From Eubacteriales bacterium (GTDB lineage: Bacteria > Bacillota > Clostridia > Oscillospirales > Oscillospiraceae): a DNA stretch of 59,531 nt. The position numbers and the translations under genes were made by a program. The notes under the pieces were generated by a model. The model did no database searches and had not been told where the DNA came from. It saw only the letters and a program-made list of their open reading frames with translations. The stretch spans positions 1-59,531 of the forward strand of contig JAUNJE010000012.1 in assembly GCA_030533415.1 (NCBI GenBank), given 5' to 3'. This document shows, piece by piece, positions 8,650 to 16,015 of the stretch (positions within the stretch are counted from its first letter, which is position 1; every line of letters begins with the position of its first letter).

Positions 8650-10470
8650 TTACTTTTGAAGGTCAAAATAGAAACGTTTTAGGTAGTCACTTTCAAAGTA
8701 GAAATTTCCCTGCCGCCATGCAGAGGAATCTTCCTTTTGGGTGGTAGCGGTTGTTTCTTTGCTGCTGTACAGTTTGCGGATGGCATCATCCGTCCGGTTC
8801 TCCTTGTAAATTTCCAGTGCGAAGGTCAGGCCATCGTAGTCCTCCGGGACCAAAACAAATATGCTATAGCCTTTTATAAGATCCCTATATTCATTTCCCA
8901 CGGAGGTATATACCCATTCACTGTAAACTTGCCTGTATAGCGCGGAGAAGGTCCCGGTTCCATTTCCCAGGTCAAAGGTTTCGACCACATCCCCGATGCT
9001 CGTTTGCGGACAATACATTTTGCCTGTGTACGAATCGACTATGAGGGGCCATTGCCAATAAGCCGTATACCAATGTTCTCCTCCATGGTTCGCGAAAAAT
9101 TCCGCATTTGCCTGTGAGACCAAAAACGTCATATCCGCACCGCAACACAAAAGCCTGTCATTTTTGTGGGCTTCTTCCCATGCTTCCCTTGTCAGGCTGG
9201 GATCTTTGGAGCGGGCCGCCTGGTAAAAGGAATCATCTATTGTTTCCTCCCGCACAATATCACAAACATACACATCCATATCAACGCCCGCTATGGCTTT
9301 GCCCACATAGCTGTCCGCAGACATGTTTTCTGAATTAAAGTAAAGGACCTCCGCGCCCTCCTTTGCGCTATGTATTTCTCCATGAAAGTAAAATGGGTCC
9401 AAATCCTGTATTACAAAAGACTCCCAGAGTTTCTGGTCCAGCATATCCAGAAAGGTGTATTCCGCCGGGCGTCTGGTATCCTGCTGGGCGGCCTCCACGG
9501 TTTCCATGTTAAGGTCCAGGAAGTATGGCTTTATATAACTGTCCTTGTAGTATTCTTCATAGGTGGTTCGTTCCCATGCGGCATCTTCCGTTTTGTCTTT
9601 CTCTTCTCCACTTATAAATTCATTAAGCGTTTTTTCCAATTTTTCCTCTGAATAATGATCTTCTCTCGCATTGAATACTACCGTCAACCCATCATAGTCC
9701 TTCGGAACAAGCAGGTACATTTCATTCAGTGTAAAAAAATTCTGGTGTTCACTATTCTTTGCGTTCATTCCATTTCCGGTATAGTTACACATTGTGGAAA
9801 ATGTGACTTCCCTGCTCCCGTTATCAATCACAAAACGGCCAACTTCCCCCAACCGCCGATTCTGAGGACTAAAAATTTCCCCAGAATATTGGTCTATAAC
9901 AGTTAGCACATTGGATAGTACACCCCAGCCATAATCTTCCTCCGAAAAATCCTCATAGAACACATCCTGTGCCTCTGCGGTGGGGATTTTGCACAGAGCC
10001 CAGCAGGAGACCAGCACATCATTCGCGTGTTCCGTCAGCCATTCCTCTTTCGTCAGGCCCTCCCGTTCCGCCAGTTCCGCGTAATAGAACTGGTCCGCCA
10101 CATGGGAAATGCCTTTGGTCTCAAATTCCTCTGGGTAATACTTGCAGACATGGACTTCCGTTGACGCTCCCAGAATCTCCCTCTTGGGAACTTGCTCCAT
10201 TGTGACCGCGTCAACGTTTTTTTCATAGAATACCAGCTCATAGGCTTTCGGCAGCTGCTGGGTTCCCCGGAGTTCCCGAACCTCCGGGTCCTGCTCCATT
10301 TCAAAGCCCTCCCACATGGTAAGCCCCTGCTCTTCGAAGAAGGTCGGGGTTTCCGTCGCCGCGACGGTCTCGGGGGGTGCCGTCGTCTCCGGGGCGGTGG
10401 TCCCGCAGCCCGCCAGCATGGCTGTCAGGCATACCGCCGCGCAAAGAAATGCCGTGATTTTGATTTTCAT
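8650..10470 (-). CDS. Secreted lipoprotein with an internal duplication, unknown function
   Basis: A 606-residue protein with a type II signal peptide: basic start, hydrophobic core and lipobox LAGC with Cys22. A Thr/Glu-rich linker follows. Two copies of one module come next, at about residues 100-290 and 390-580. Each copy contains a helical piece with a Thr-Lys/Arg-Glu-x-Trp core (LTKEEWLTEH in copy 1, LTREAWEEAH in copy 2), a VxDxYxGxxxxPQ strand and a VPxDYDGLT strand. I do not recognise the family. It is transcribed alone, divergently from an XRE regulator, and its promoter overlaps one of two tandem palindromes, so it is probably repressed or activated by that regulator. Confidence 0.75.
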   Translation of the reverse strand: MKIKITAFLCAAVCLTAMLAGCGTTAPETTAPPETVAATETPTFFEEQGLTMWEGFEMEQDPEVRELRGTQQLPKAYELVFYEKNVDAVTMEQVPKREILGASTEVHVCKYYPEEFETKGISHVADQFYYAELAEREGLTKEEWLTEHANDVLVSCWALCKIPTAEAQDVFYEDFSEEDYGWGVLSNVLTVIDQYSGEIFSPQNRRLGEVGRFVIDNGSREVTFSTMCNYTGNGMNAKNSEHQNFFTLNEMYLLVPKDYDGLTVVFNAREDHYSEEKLEKTLNEFISGEEKDKTEDAAWERTTYEEYYKDSYIKPYFLDLNMETVEAAQQDTRRPAEYTFLDMLDQKLWESFVIQDLDPFYFHGEIHSAKEGAEVLYFNSENMSADSYVGKAIAGVDMDVYVCDIVREETIDDSFYQAARSKDPSLTREAWEEAHKNDRLLCCGADMTFLVSQANAEFFANHGGEHWYTAYWQWPLIVDSYTGKMYCPQTSIGDVVETFDLGNGTGTFSALYRQVYSEWVYTSVGNEYRDLIKGYSIFVLVPEDYDGLTFALEIYKENRTDDAIRKLYSSKETTATTQKEDSSAWRQGNFYFESDYLKRFYFDLQK

Positions 10471-10517
10471 ATCGATCCTCCGTTTCTGTATTTTGTAGAG
10501 AATATTTCTCTATACAC

Positions 10518-10546
10518 AGCATAACATATTTCCGTAAATTACGCAA
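10518..10546 (-). promoter_or_regulatory. Promoter of the duplicated lipoprotein gene
   Basis: On the minus strand TTGCGT (10541-10546), a 17-bp spacer and TATGCT (10518-10523). The -35 box lies inside operator palindrome 1, so binding there would block RNA polymerase. Confidence 0.7.
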
Positions 10547-10566
10547 GTGCGTAAACGCATCTGCGT
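10541..10566. promoter_or_regulatory. Tandem operator palindromes, likely for the XRE regulator
   Basis: ACGCA-AG-TGCGT (10541-10552) and ACGCA-TC-TGCGT (10555-10566) have identical half-sites and are spaced 14 bp centre to centre. They lie between the divergent lipoprotein and XRE genes and overlap the lipoprotein -35 box. Assignment to the adjacent regulator is inference. Confidence 0.72.
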
Positions 10567-10597
10567 ATTTTTTCTAAAATGTCTTTGAGGTGATGAT

Positions 10598-10840
10598 ATG
10601 TCTGTCAAAGACGCAGTAGCTTTGCGGTTTCAAAATCTTTTGAAAGAACGAAATATGAATCTGAATGCTCTGGCATATTCCGCCGGCGTTACTTCCTCCA
10701 CGGCATACAGCATGATGGACCCCCGGCGGCGGGATGTCTCTATTGTTACCATTAAAAAATTCTGCGATGGATTGGATATCTCTCTTGGGGAGTTCTTCTC
10801 CTCCCCGGAGTTTGATAAACTGGAACAGGAAATCAAATGA
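10598..10840 (+). CDS. XRE-family helix-turn-helix regulator
   Basis: An 80-residue DNA-binding protein made of a single Cro/C1-type HTH domain covering almost its whole length. The recognition region is LAYSAGVTSSTAYSMM at about residues 25-40, followed by the conserved TIKKFCDGLDISLGEFF. There is no sensor domain, so it probably acts as a dimer at palindromes such as those at 10541-10566. GAGGTGAT precedes the ATG. It is divergent from the duplicated lipoprotein gene and followed by a hairpin at 10851-10880. Confidence 0.88.
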   Translation: MSVKDAVALRFQNLLKERNMNLNALAYSAGVTSSTAYSMMDPRRRDVSIVTIKKFCDGLDISLGEFFSSPEFDKLEQEIK

Positions 10841-10850
10841 ATGTATGAAA

Positions 10851-10880
10851 AGGGCTGTCCCATCGAACCGGGACAGCCCT
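10851..10880. terminator. Hairpin terminator after the XRE gene
   Basis: An 11-bp perfect stem (AGGGCTGTCCC with GGGACAGCCCT) and an 8-nt loop, 11 bp after the XRE stop and 35 bp before the end of the convergent peptidase gene. The T tract is weak on the plus side. Confidence 0.65.
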
Positions 10881-10915
10881 GAATATATTTTGAACTATGG
10901 TTTGCGTATTACGTA

Positions 10916-12988
10916 TTACAATTGAAGCCACCGGGCAACGGCGGGCAGAACGCCGCAGTTCCGCGCGAACACGCTGTACAGCTCCCGCGCTGTCAACGGG
11001 GCATCCTGACAGCCAATTTCAATGGTCAGGGAGGGGATTTCCAGCGCATCCATGGCCCAGTCCTTATAGCCAGCGCCGTCCACACCGCTGCTGCCCTCCA
11101 GGCCGTAGCCTGTCACGTCTTTGACCGCCAGAGCCAGGCCCCTGGAGGCTTCCTTTACAGGCTGCTTTGTGCCGTATTCATAATAGATCACACTGCCGGT
11201 CGCGTGATAGCTGATCGTGGCAGAGAAGGCGTATTGCAGCGTATAATCCCGCAAGGCCCGGGCCTCCGCTGCGGAAAAAGGCGCCTCCCCCCGGTAGCGC
11301 TGGGCGGATGGTCCCTCCGGGCCGCTCACCTGCTCCCATCCCGAAGGGAAATTCCGGTTCAGATCGGTGCCCAGGCCGTTGGCCTTCCACCGCTGCGCGT
11401 ACCGTGGCTCTTCCAGTGTGGTATACCCCAGTTCCCGGTCACTGCGGTAAATGGGAATCTGGTCATCTTCCAGCATTCCGTTTTGGGAGACCGCCACACC
11501 GTCCGGGTTGCTCATGGGGATGATATGGCAGCACACGCCTTCCAAATCCTCCCCACCGGAATTCAGCCAGTCCTCTGCCATGGCCATAAGCAGCCACGCC
11601 GTCATGTGCTCCCGGCCATGAATGGCTCCCTGCAAAAGGATATGATGCCCGGCATCCGGGTCCCCCACCCGCAGAACGGGGATATTCCTTCCCTGCTCAC
11701 TGACACCGATGCTTCCCAGGGAAACAATATCGGCATGGGCTGCTTTCAGCGTCTCCATATCCACAGCCATCTGCTCATAGGAATATACCGCGGTGGGAAC
11801 CACGGTGGTCAATCTCCGGGAAAAATAGTCCCTGTCCTGCGGCATCATATAGCTGGACAGGACATAGCCGGGCTGTCCTTCATAAGAAACTTTGGCATAA
11901 AGCCCATCCCACTGCAGCAGCCGGAAGGTTCCGCCGGCGGGGATCCTGGCGAGAACCTCTTTGCTGCCGGGAGCCTTCCGCAGGCTGATGTACGCCTCAC
12001 AATTTGCGGCCCAAAGGGTTTCGGTGCTTTCCTCCACAGGCTGAATATAGCTTCTGAGCACATAGCCCTGCTTCCCCTGATAGCTGATCAGGGCAAAATC
12101 CCCATCCGTTGCCAGCATCCAAAATTCCTCCTTCGCGGGAATTCGGGTGATCACCTCCGCGGCGGTGTCCGGTTCGGTGCGCAGGCTGATGAATTCCTGG
12201 CAATCGGCATACCACCGGGACATGCTCTTCGGCTCGAAGGATTCCTCCACCGGATAGGATTGGGTATCGGCATAGTGCCACCACTCCGCAAAATATCCGG
12301 AAAAACCATACTTTTCCATCAGGTCCTGGAGCATCCGCGCATTGGCGGCAGCGGTTTCGGTACAGTCGGAATAGTCCCGGTCGGCAAGGCCCGAAAAATC
12401 GTCAAAGCCTGTGGGCATTTCCAGTTCCTTTCCGTTTTCATCCACCAGCGTCACATCCACCGTATTGCCCCGGCTGTGGGAGCTGAAATGGGTATTGGGG
12501 TTGGCCACATAGTCGGGATCGGGACAAACCTCCCACAGCCGGAACTGGGCCGCCACCGGGCGGAAACCGTCCCAGATTTTCAGCCCCAGGCCCTGCTGCG
12601 CCAATTCTTCGCAAACCTTTGCCAGTTTCTTCACGGTGCCGTAGCGCAGGTACGCGTCCGTAAAGTCATAGATCCGCTGTCCCGTAAAGTTGTTCTCCGT
12701 GGCATAGGGCAGCTCCTGGCGGATTCCCGGGATATAGTCCACCACCCGGACCAGCGTATCCTCCGGCGGCTCCCGGCCGGTTTCCACCTGCTGTGTCTCA
12801 CCCCCGGCGGGGAGGGTTTCTTCATCTATCATGATTGTCGGCTCCTCTGCTTGCATTTCGGTTTGATTTGTAGAAGCTTCTTGCGCATCTGTTTCCCCGC
12901 CTGAGTGGCTGCAGCCTGTCAGCATTATTAGGCAGACCGCCGCCAGAAATCCGGAAACCAGGCGCTTCCGGAAAGAAATCCGCTGCAT
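10916..12988 (-). CDS. Lipoprotein fusing a VanX/DdpX-type dipeptidase, two SH3 domains and an M14 peptidase
   Basis: A 690-residue, membrane-anchored cell-wall peptidase. The signal peptide ends in LTGC (Cys26). Residues about 75-245 form a VanX/DdpX-type D-Ala-D-Ala dipeptidase domain (M15): the substrate-site FRP at 142-144 and zinc and catalytic residues His171 and Asp178 in SSHSRGNTVD plus Glu235 and His238 in EWWH. Two bacterial SH3 repeats follow at about 260-317 and 327-383, each ending in QGYVLRSY or PGYVLSSY. The C-terminus is an M14 carboxypeptidase-like domain: HGRE (His457, Glu460), DLNRNFP (542-548), SYHATG (His595) and the catalytic Glu657 in TIEIG. The start at 12988 is chosen because GGAGG is 8 nt upstream; earlier ATGs are too close. 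It lies 17 bp after the LysR gene. Both active sites look intact. Confidence 0.88.
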   Translation of the reverse strand: MQRISFRKRLVSGFLAAVCLIMLTGCSHSGGETDAQEASTNQTEMQAEEPTIMIDEETLPAGGETQQVETGREPPEDTLVRVVDYIPGIRQELPYATENNFTGQRIYDFTDAYLRYGTVKKLAKVCEELAQQGLGLKIWDGFRPVAAQFRLWEVCPDPDYVANPNTHFSSHSRGNTVDVTLVDENGKELEMPTGFDDFSGLADRDYSDCTETAAANARMLQDLMEKYGFSGYFAEWWHYADTQSYPVEESFEPKSMSRWYADCQEFISLRTEPDTAAEVITRIPAKEEFWMLATDGDFALISYQGKQGYVLRSYIQPVEESTETLWAANCEAYISLRKAPGSKEVLARIPAGGTFRLLQWDGLYAKVSYEGQPGYVLSSYMMPQDRDYFSRRLTTVVPTAVYSYEQMAVDMETLKAAHADIVSLGSIGVSEQGRNIPVLRVGDPDAGHHILLQGAIHGREHMTAWLLMAMAEDWLNSGGEDLEGVCCHIIPMSNPDGVAVSQNGMLEDDQIPIYRSDRELGYTTLEEPRYAQRWKANGLGTDLNRNFPSGWEQVSGPEGPSAQRYRGEAPFSAAEARALRDYTLQYAFSATISYHATGSVIYYEYGTKQPVKEASRGLALAVKDVTGYGLEGSSGVDGAGYKDWAMDALEIPSLTIEIGCQDAPLTARELYSVFARNCGVLPAVARWLQL

Positions 12989-13005
12989 AAGCATTTCCTC
13001 CACCT

Positions 13006-13908
13006 TTAGCCGCATCCGTTTCCCTTGAGCTTGATCCCCGACAGATGGTCAATCATAGCCCGCATGGGCAGGGATACCCACTTGTCCCGGCGGTATAGAA
13101 TCTGCTTCCAGACCGACATCTGAAAATCCTTGACATGCAGCCGCACCAGACGCCCGGCTTTGACCCCTTCCTCCGTCACATAGTCCGGCAGGAAGGTAAG
13201 CCCCATATTTTGCTGCACCAGCAGGCAGATCAGGTCGGCACGGCCGGTTTCCAGCACGGGTCGAATCTCCAGAGAATCCCGGGCCAGCTTTCCATCCAGC
13301 ATACGGCGGTAGCTCATGCCCTTTTCCGTCAGCAGGAAGGGCTGGGTCAAAAGCTCTTCCAGGCTCACCGTCTCCCGGCCCGCTAAGGTGTTGGCCGCAG
13401 ATGCCACAAAGTGGACGCCGATCTCCTCTTCATTGGCAATCACATAGCCCGTATCAAAAATGTGGTCGTCCATGCTGCAAACCATATCCACCTCATTGTG
13501 GTCCAGAAGCTGCAGCTGCTCTCCGGTGTCGCCGGTGGAAATGTGCAGGGATACCTTGGGATAGGCGCTGCGGAACTGTTCAAAATGCCCGGCGATCAGC
13601 GGCTCACACAGAGAATCCGCCATTGCCAGCCGCAGGACACCGTTCGGCTCCCGGCGCTCCGCGCTGCCCAGGACCATTTCCCGGGACATACGGCAGATGT
13701 CATGGGCATAAGTCAGGGCATCCCGCCCCTCGTCGGTCAGGGTAACAGTATGGCCGATGCGGTCGAACAGCTGCACCCCCAGCTCTTTTTCCAATTGCTT
13801 GATTTGGAAGGACACCGTGGGCTGGGAATAGCCCAGCTTCTCCCCTGCCCGGGTAAAGCTCCCCAGCTCCGCCACTTCGATAAAAATATTCAGGTTTCGC
13901 AGGTCCAT
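13006..13908 (-). CDS. LysR-family transcriptional regulator
   Basis: A 300-residue regulator. The N-terminal winged HTH (residues about 1-60) contains FIEVAELGSFTRAGEKLGYS and PTVSFQIKQLEKELG, the classic LysR signature. The periplasmic-binding-like effector domain follows at about 90-290. The ATG at 13908 is preferred, with AGAGGG upstream; the frame extends 16 codons further without support. It is cotranscribed with the downstream cell-wall peptidase (17-bp gap), an unusual arrangement for LysR regulators, which are usually divergent from their target. Ligand unknown. Confidence 0.93.
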   Translation of the reverse strand: MDLRNLNIFIEVAELGSFTRAGEKLGYSQPTVSFQIKQLEKELGVQLFDRIGHTVTLTDEGRDALTYAHDICRMSREMVLGSAERREPNGVLRLAMADSLCEPLIAGHFEQFRSAYPKVSLHISTGDTGEQLQLLDHNEVDMVCSMDDHIFDTGYVIANEEEIGVHFVASAANTLAGRETVSLEELLTQPFLLTEKGMSYRRMLDGKLARDSLEIRPVLETGRADLICLLVQQNMGLTFLPDYVTEEGVKAGRLVRLHVKDFQMSVWKQILYRRDKWVSLPMRAMIDHLSGIKLKGNGCG

Positions 13909-14036
13909 AGGCACCCTCTTTTCATTTATTTTCTCGATTCTTCGGGCAGGCCCCATTGGTCAAACTGATGTATGCTCCTATTATATCCCTTCTTCCCAGG
14001 AAATCAAGAGGAAAGGCCCCATCTTGCTCCGCTACA

Positions 14037-14080
14037 TAAAAAGAAGCCCTACGCAAACACGGCGGTTTCCGTAAGGCTTC
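14037..14080 (-). terminator. Terminator of the PPPTG surface protein gene
   Basis: On the minus strand GAAGCC-TTACG pairs with CGTA-GGGCTTC around a GC-rich loop, followed by TTTTTAT. Confidence 0.65.
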
Positions 14081-14089
14081 CCTTTATGG

Positions 14090-14665
14090 TTATTTTCTGC
14101 GCCTTCCGTCGGCGCACAGGACCAGTCCCACTCCGGCGACAACCATGCCCATGGCTCCCAGGATCGGCGCCGGATGCTGTCCCGTTGGAGGCGGCTCCGT
14201 AACGACCTTCTGAGTCTTGGGATAGGCCTGGATGTTCCACTGGCCCTCATAGGGCAGTGTTACCAGGAATGGATGGATCGTCAGAAATTCTTCATCCGTT
14301 TCCGTCTGCACCAGAAGGTACAGCCCCTCCTCCAGCCGGGAAAATTCCACGCTGCCATCAGCATCCAGGCTCCCGGGGATCCCTGCGTCCCCCTCCAGTT
14401 CCATCAGCCATTGGGCCAGGTATGGGGACATGGCATCCTCCTCCCGCACGATTCCCCCGCCGAAGGCCTCCACCATCCGGTATCCCTCGGAAAACCGCTG
14501 GCCGACCCGGTGGAGCGTCACCGTGCCGCCGGCCGCCGCTTCTCCTCCGCTCTGCAGCGTGACCCGGATCGAGCCTGTCTCCTCCGCCGCCGCTGCCTGC
14601 ATTCCCAGGTACGGCAGCAGCATCGCCGCAAAAAGCAACATCCACATTCGTCTGAGCATCCGCAA
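14090..14665 (-). CDS. Putative sortase-anchored surface protein (pilin-like fold)
   Basis: A 191-residue secreted protein: an N-terminal signal peptide (about residues 1-27), a beta-rich domain beginning GSIRVTLQSGG and containing LEEGLYLLVQTE, then a C-terminal wall-anchor layout of PPPTGQ at about 156-161, a hydrophobic stretch and the basic tail RRRK. This matches the order of sortase signals, although the motif is PPPTG and not the canonical LPXTG. The domain resembles Cna-B/SpaA-type pilin modules (inference). No sortase gene is in the window. A TATACT box lies just upstream of the gene. It is a single gene between the aminotransferase and LysR units. Confidence 0.6.
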   Translation of the reverse strand: MRMLRRMWMLLFAAMLLPYLGMQAAAAEETGSIRVTLQSGGEAAAGGTVTLHRVGQRFSEGYRMVEAFGGGIVREEDAMSPYLAQWLMELEGDAGIPGSLDADGSVEFSRLEEGLYLLVQTETDEEFLTIHPFLVTLPYEGQWNIQAYPKTQKVVTEPPPTGQHPAPILGAMGMVVAGVGLVLCADGRRRK

Positions 14666-14756
14666 CTCCCCCTTCGTAATACTGCCTTATCAGTATACAC
14701 AGCCCGGGGAAAGGAAGGTGTCGAAGGGGGCTTGCGGCAAAAAAATCCCTGCATGC

Positions 14757-14787
14757 AAAAACCGGGACGCAGCTCCGCGTCCCGGTT
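14757..14787 (-). terminator. Terminator of the aminotransferase gene
   Basis: On the minus strand an 11-bp perfect stem (AACCGGGACGC with GCGTCCCGGTT) and a 6-nt loop are followed by TTTGC, immediately after the stop codon. Confidence 0.85.
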
Positions 14788-14791
14788 TCCT

Positions 14792-16015
14792 TTATTTTTC
14801 CGCAGGGGGCGTAATTTTCATGACCGTGCGCTGATAATGGGCAATGCCCTTTGCCAGCACGTCCATGGCCCGCTCCAGGTCCTGCTGCTTTAGAACATAG
14901 GCAATACGAACCTCGTTGATCCCCTTGCCGGGCGTCTCGTAGAAGGGCGCGCCGGGGGCAAACATAACGGTGTCCCCACGGTCGGAAAACTTTTCCAGCA
15001 GCCAGAGCTGGAACTTGTCGGCATCGTCCACGGGAAGGCTCGCCATGACATAGAAGGCGCCCATCGGCTCCTCCACCACGACCCCGGGGATTTGCCGCAG
15101 CTTTCGGATCACCGTGTCCCGGCGGAGCTGGTATTCCGCCTTGCTCCGGCGGAAGAAATCGTGGTCCACGGTGTACAGCGCCGCCGCCCCCACCTGGTCG
15201 ATGGTTGCCACCGCCAGACGGGACTGGCAGAACTTCAGCAGGGCCTGCTGCAGCTCTTTGTTCCGGGTGACCACACAGCCCACACGGGCGCCGCAGGCGG
15301 AAAACCGCTTGGACACGGAATCAATGATAACCAGGTTCTCGTCAATGTCCCGGAACCGGGCCATGGTGGGTACCCCGAATTTTTCGTCGTAGCAGAACTC
15401 CCGGTACACCTCATCGCAAATCAGAAACAGGTTGTGCTCCTTGGCGATGTCGGCGATCATCCGCATCTCCTCCTGATCCAGCACCACGCCGGTGGGGTTG
15501 CCGGGATTGGTGATCATGATTGCCCGGGTATTCTTGGTGATCAGGCTCTCGATCCGCTCCCGCTTGGCATAGCGGTAGCCCTCCCAGGGATTGGTGGGCA
15601 AGGCCCGGATGACGCCGCCGGCAGCGTGGACGAAGGTGGTGTAGTTGGGATAGTAAGGCTCGGGAATGATGACCTCGGTATAGGGATCCAGAATGCTCAG
15701 GAAGGTCAGAAGCAACGCTTCACTGCCGCCGGTGGTGATGAGCACATCGTTTTCCTCCAGGTCCACCCCCAGCTCCCGGTAGTAATTCCGAACGGCGTCG
15801 ATCAGAATGGGCTTGCCGGGGGATTCGGCATACTCCAGCGTCCGCTCGTCAAAGGCGCGGATGGCCTGATAGTATGCCTCCGGCGTGGGCAGATCGGGCT
15901 GGCCGATATTCAGATGGTAAATTTTCTTCCCCTCTTTTTTGGCTTTTACCGCAAAGGGATGGAATTTTCGCATGGGCGAGGGTTCGCACCGGTTCGCATT
16001 GATGGAAATCTGCAT
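14792..16015 (-). CDS. PLP-dependent class I aminotransferase
   Basis: A 407-residue cytosolic fold-type I aminotransferase of the aspartate/aromatic subgroup. It shows NIGQPDLPTPEAYY near the N-terminus, the substrate-binding NPGNPTG near residue 167 and the PLP-lysine motif DSVSKRFSACGARVG near 235. The exact amino donor cannot be fixed. The start at 16015 is preferred because GTGGAGG lies 5 nt upstream; the 15 extra upstream codons in frame overlap the symporter gene. It is transcribed after the symporter, whose 3' end runs 167 bp into this gene, so uptake and transamination of an amino acid may be linked. Confidence 0.92.
   Translation of the reverse strand: MQISINANRCEPSPMRKFHPFAVKAKKEGKKIYHLNIGQPDLPTPEAYYQAIRAFDERTLEYAESPGKPILIDAVRNYYRELGVDLEENDVLITTGGSEALLLTFLSILDPYTEVIIPEPYYPNYTTFVHAAGGVIRALPTNPWEGYRYAKRERIESLITKNTRAIMITNPGNPTGVVLDQEEMRMIADIAKEHNLFLICDEVYREFCYDEKFGVPTMARFRDIDENLVIIDSVSKRFSACGARVGCVVTRNKELQQALLKFCQSRLAVATIDQVGAAALYTVDHDFFRRSKAEYQLRRDTVIRKLRQIPGVVVEEPMGAFYVMASLPVDDADKFQLWLLEKFSDRGDTVMFAPGAPFYETPGKGINEVRIAYVLKQQDLERAMDVLAKGIAHYQRTVMKITPPAEK

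Noticed and set aside
10922-12904. 660-codon open frame on the plus strand
   Set aside because: Antisense to the peptidase fusion, whose complete active sites show which strand is real.
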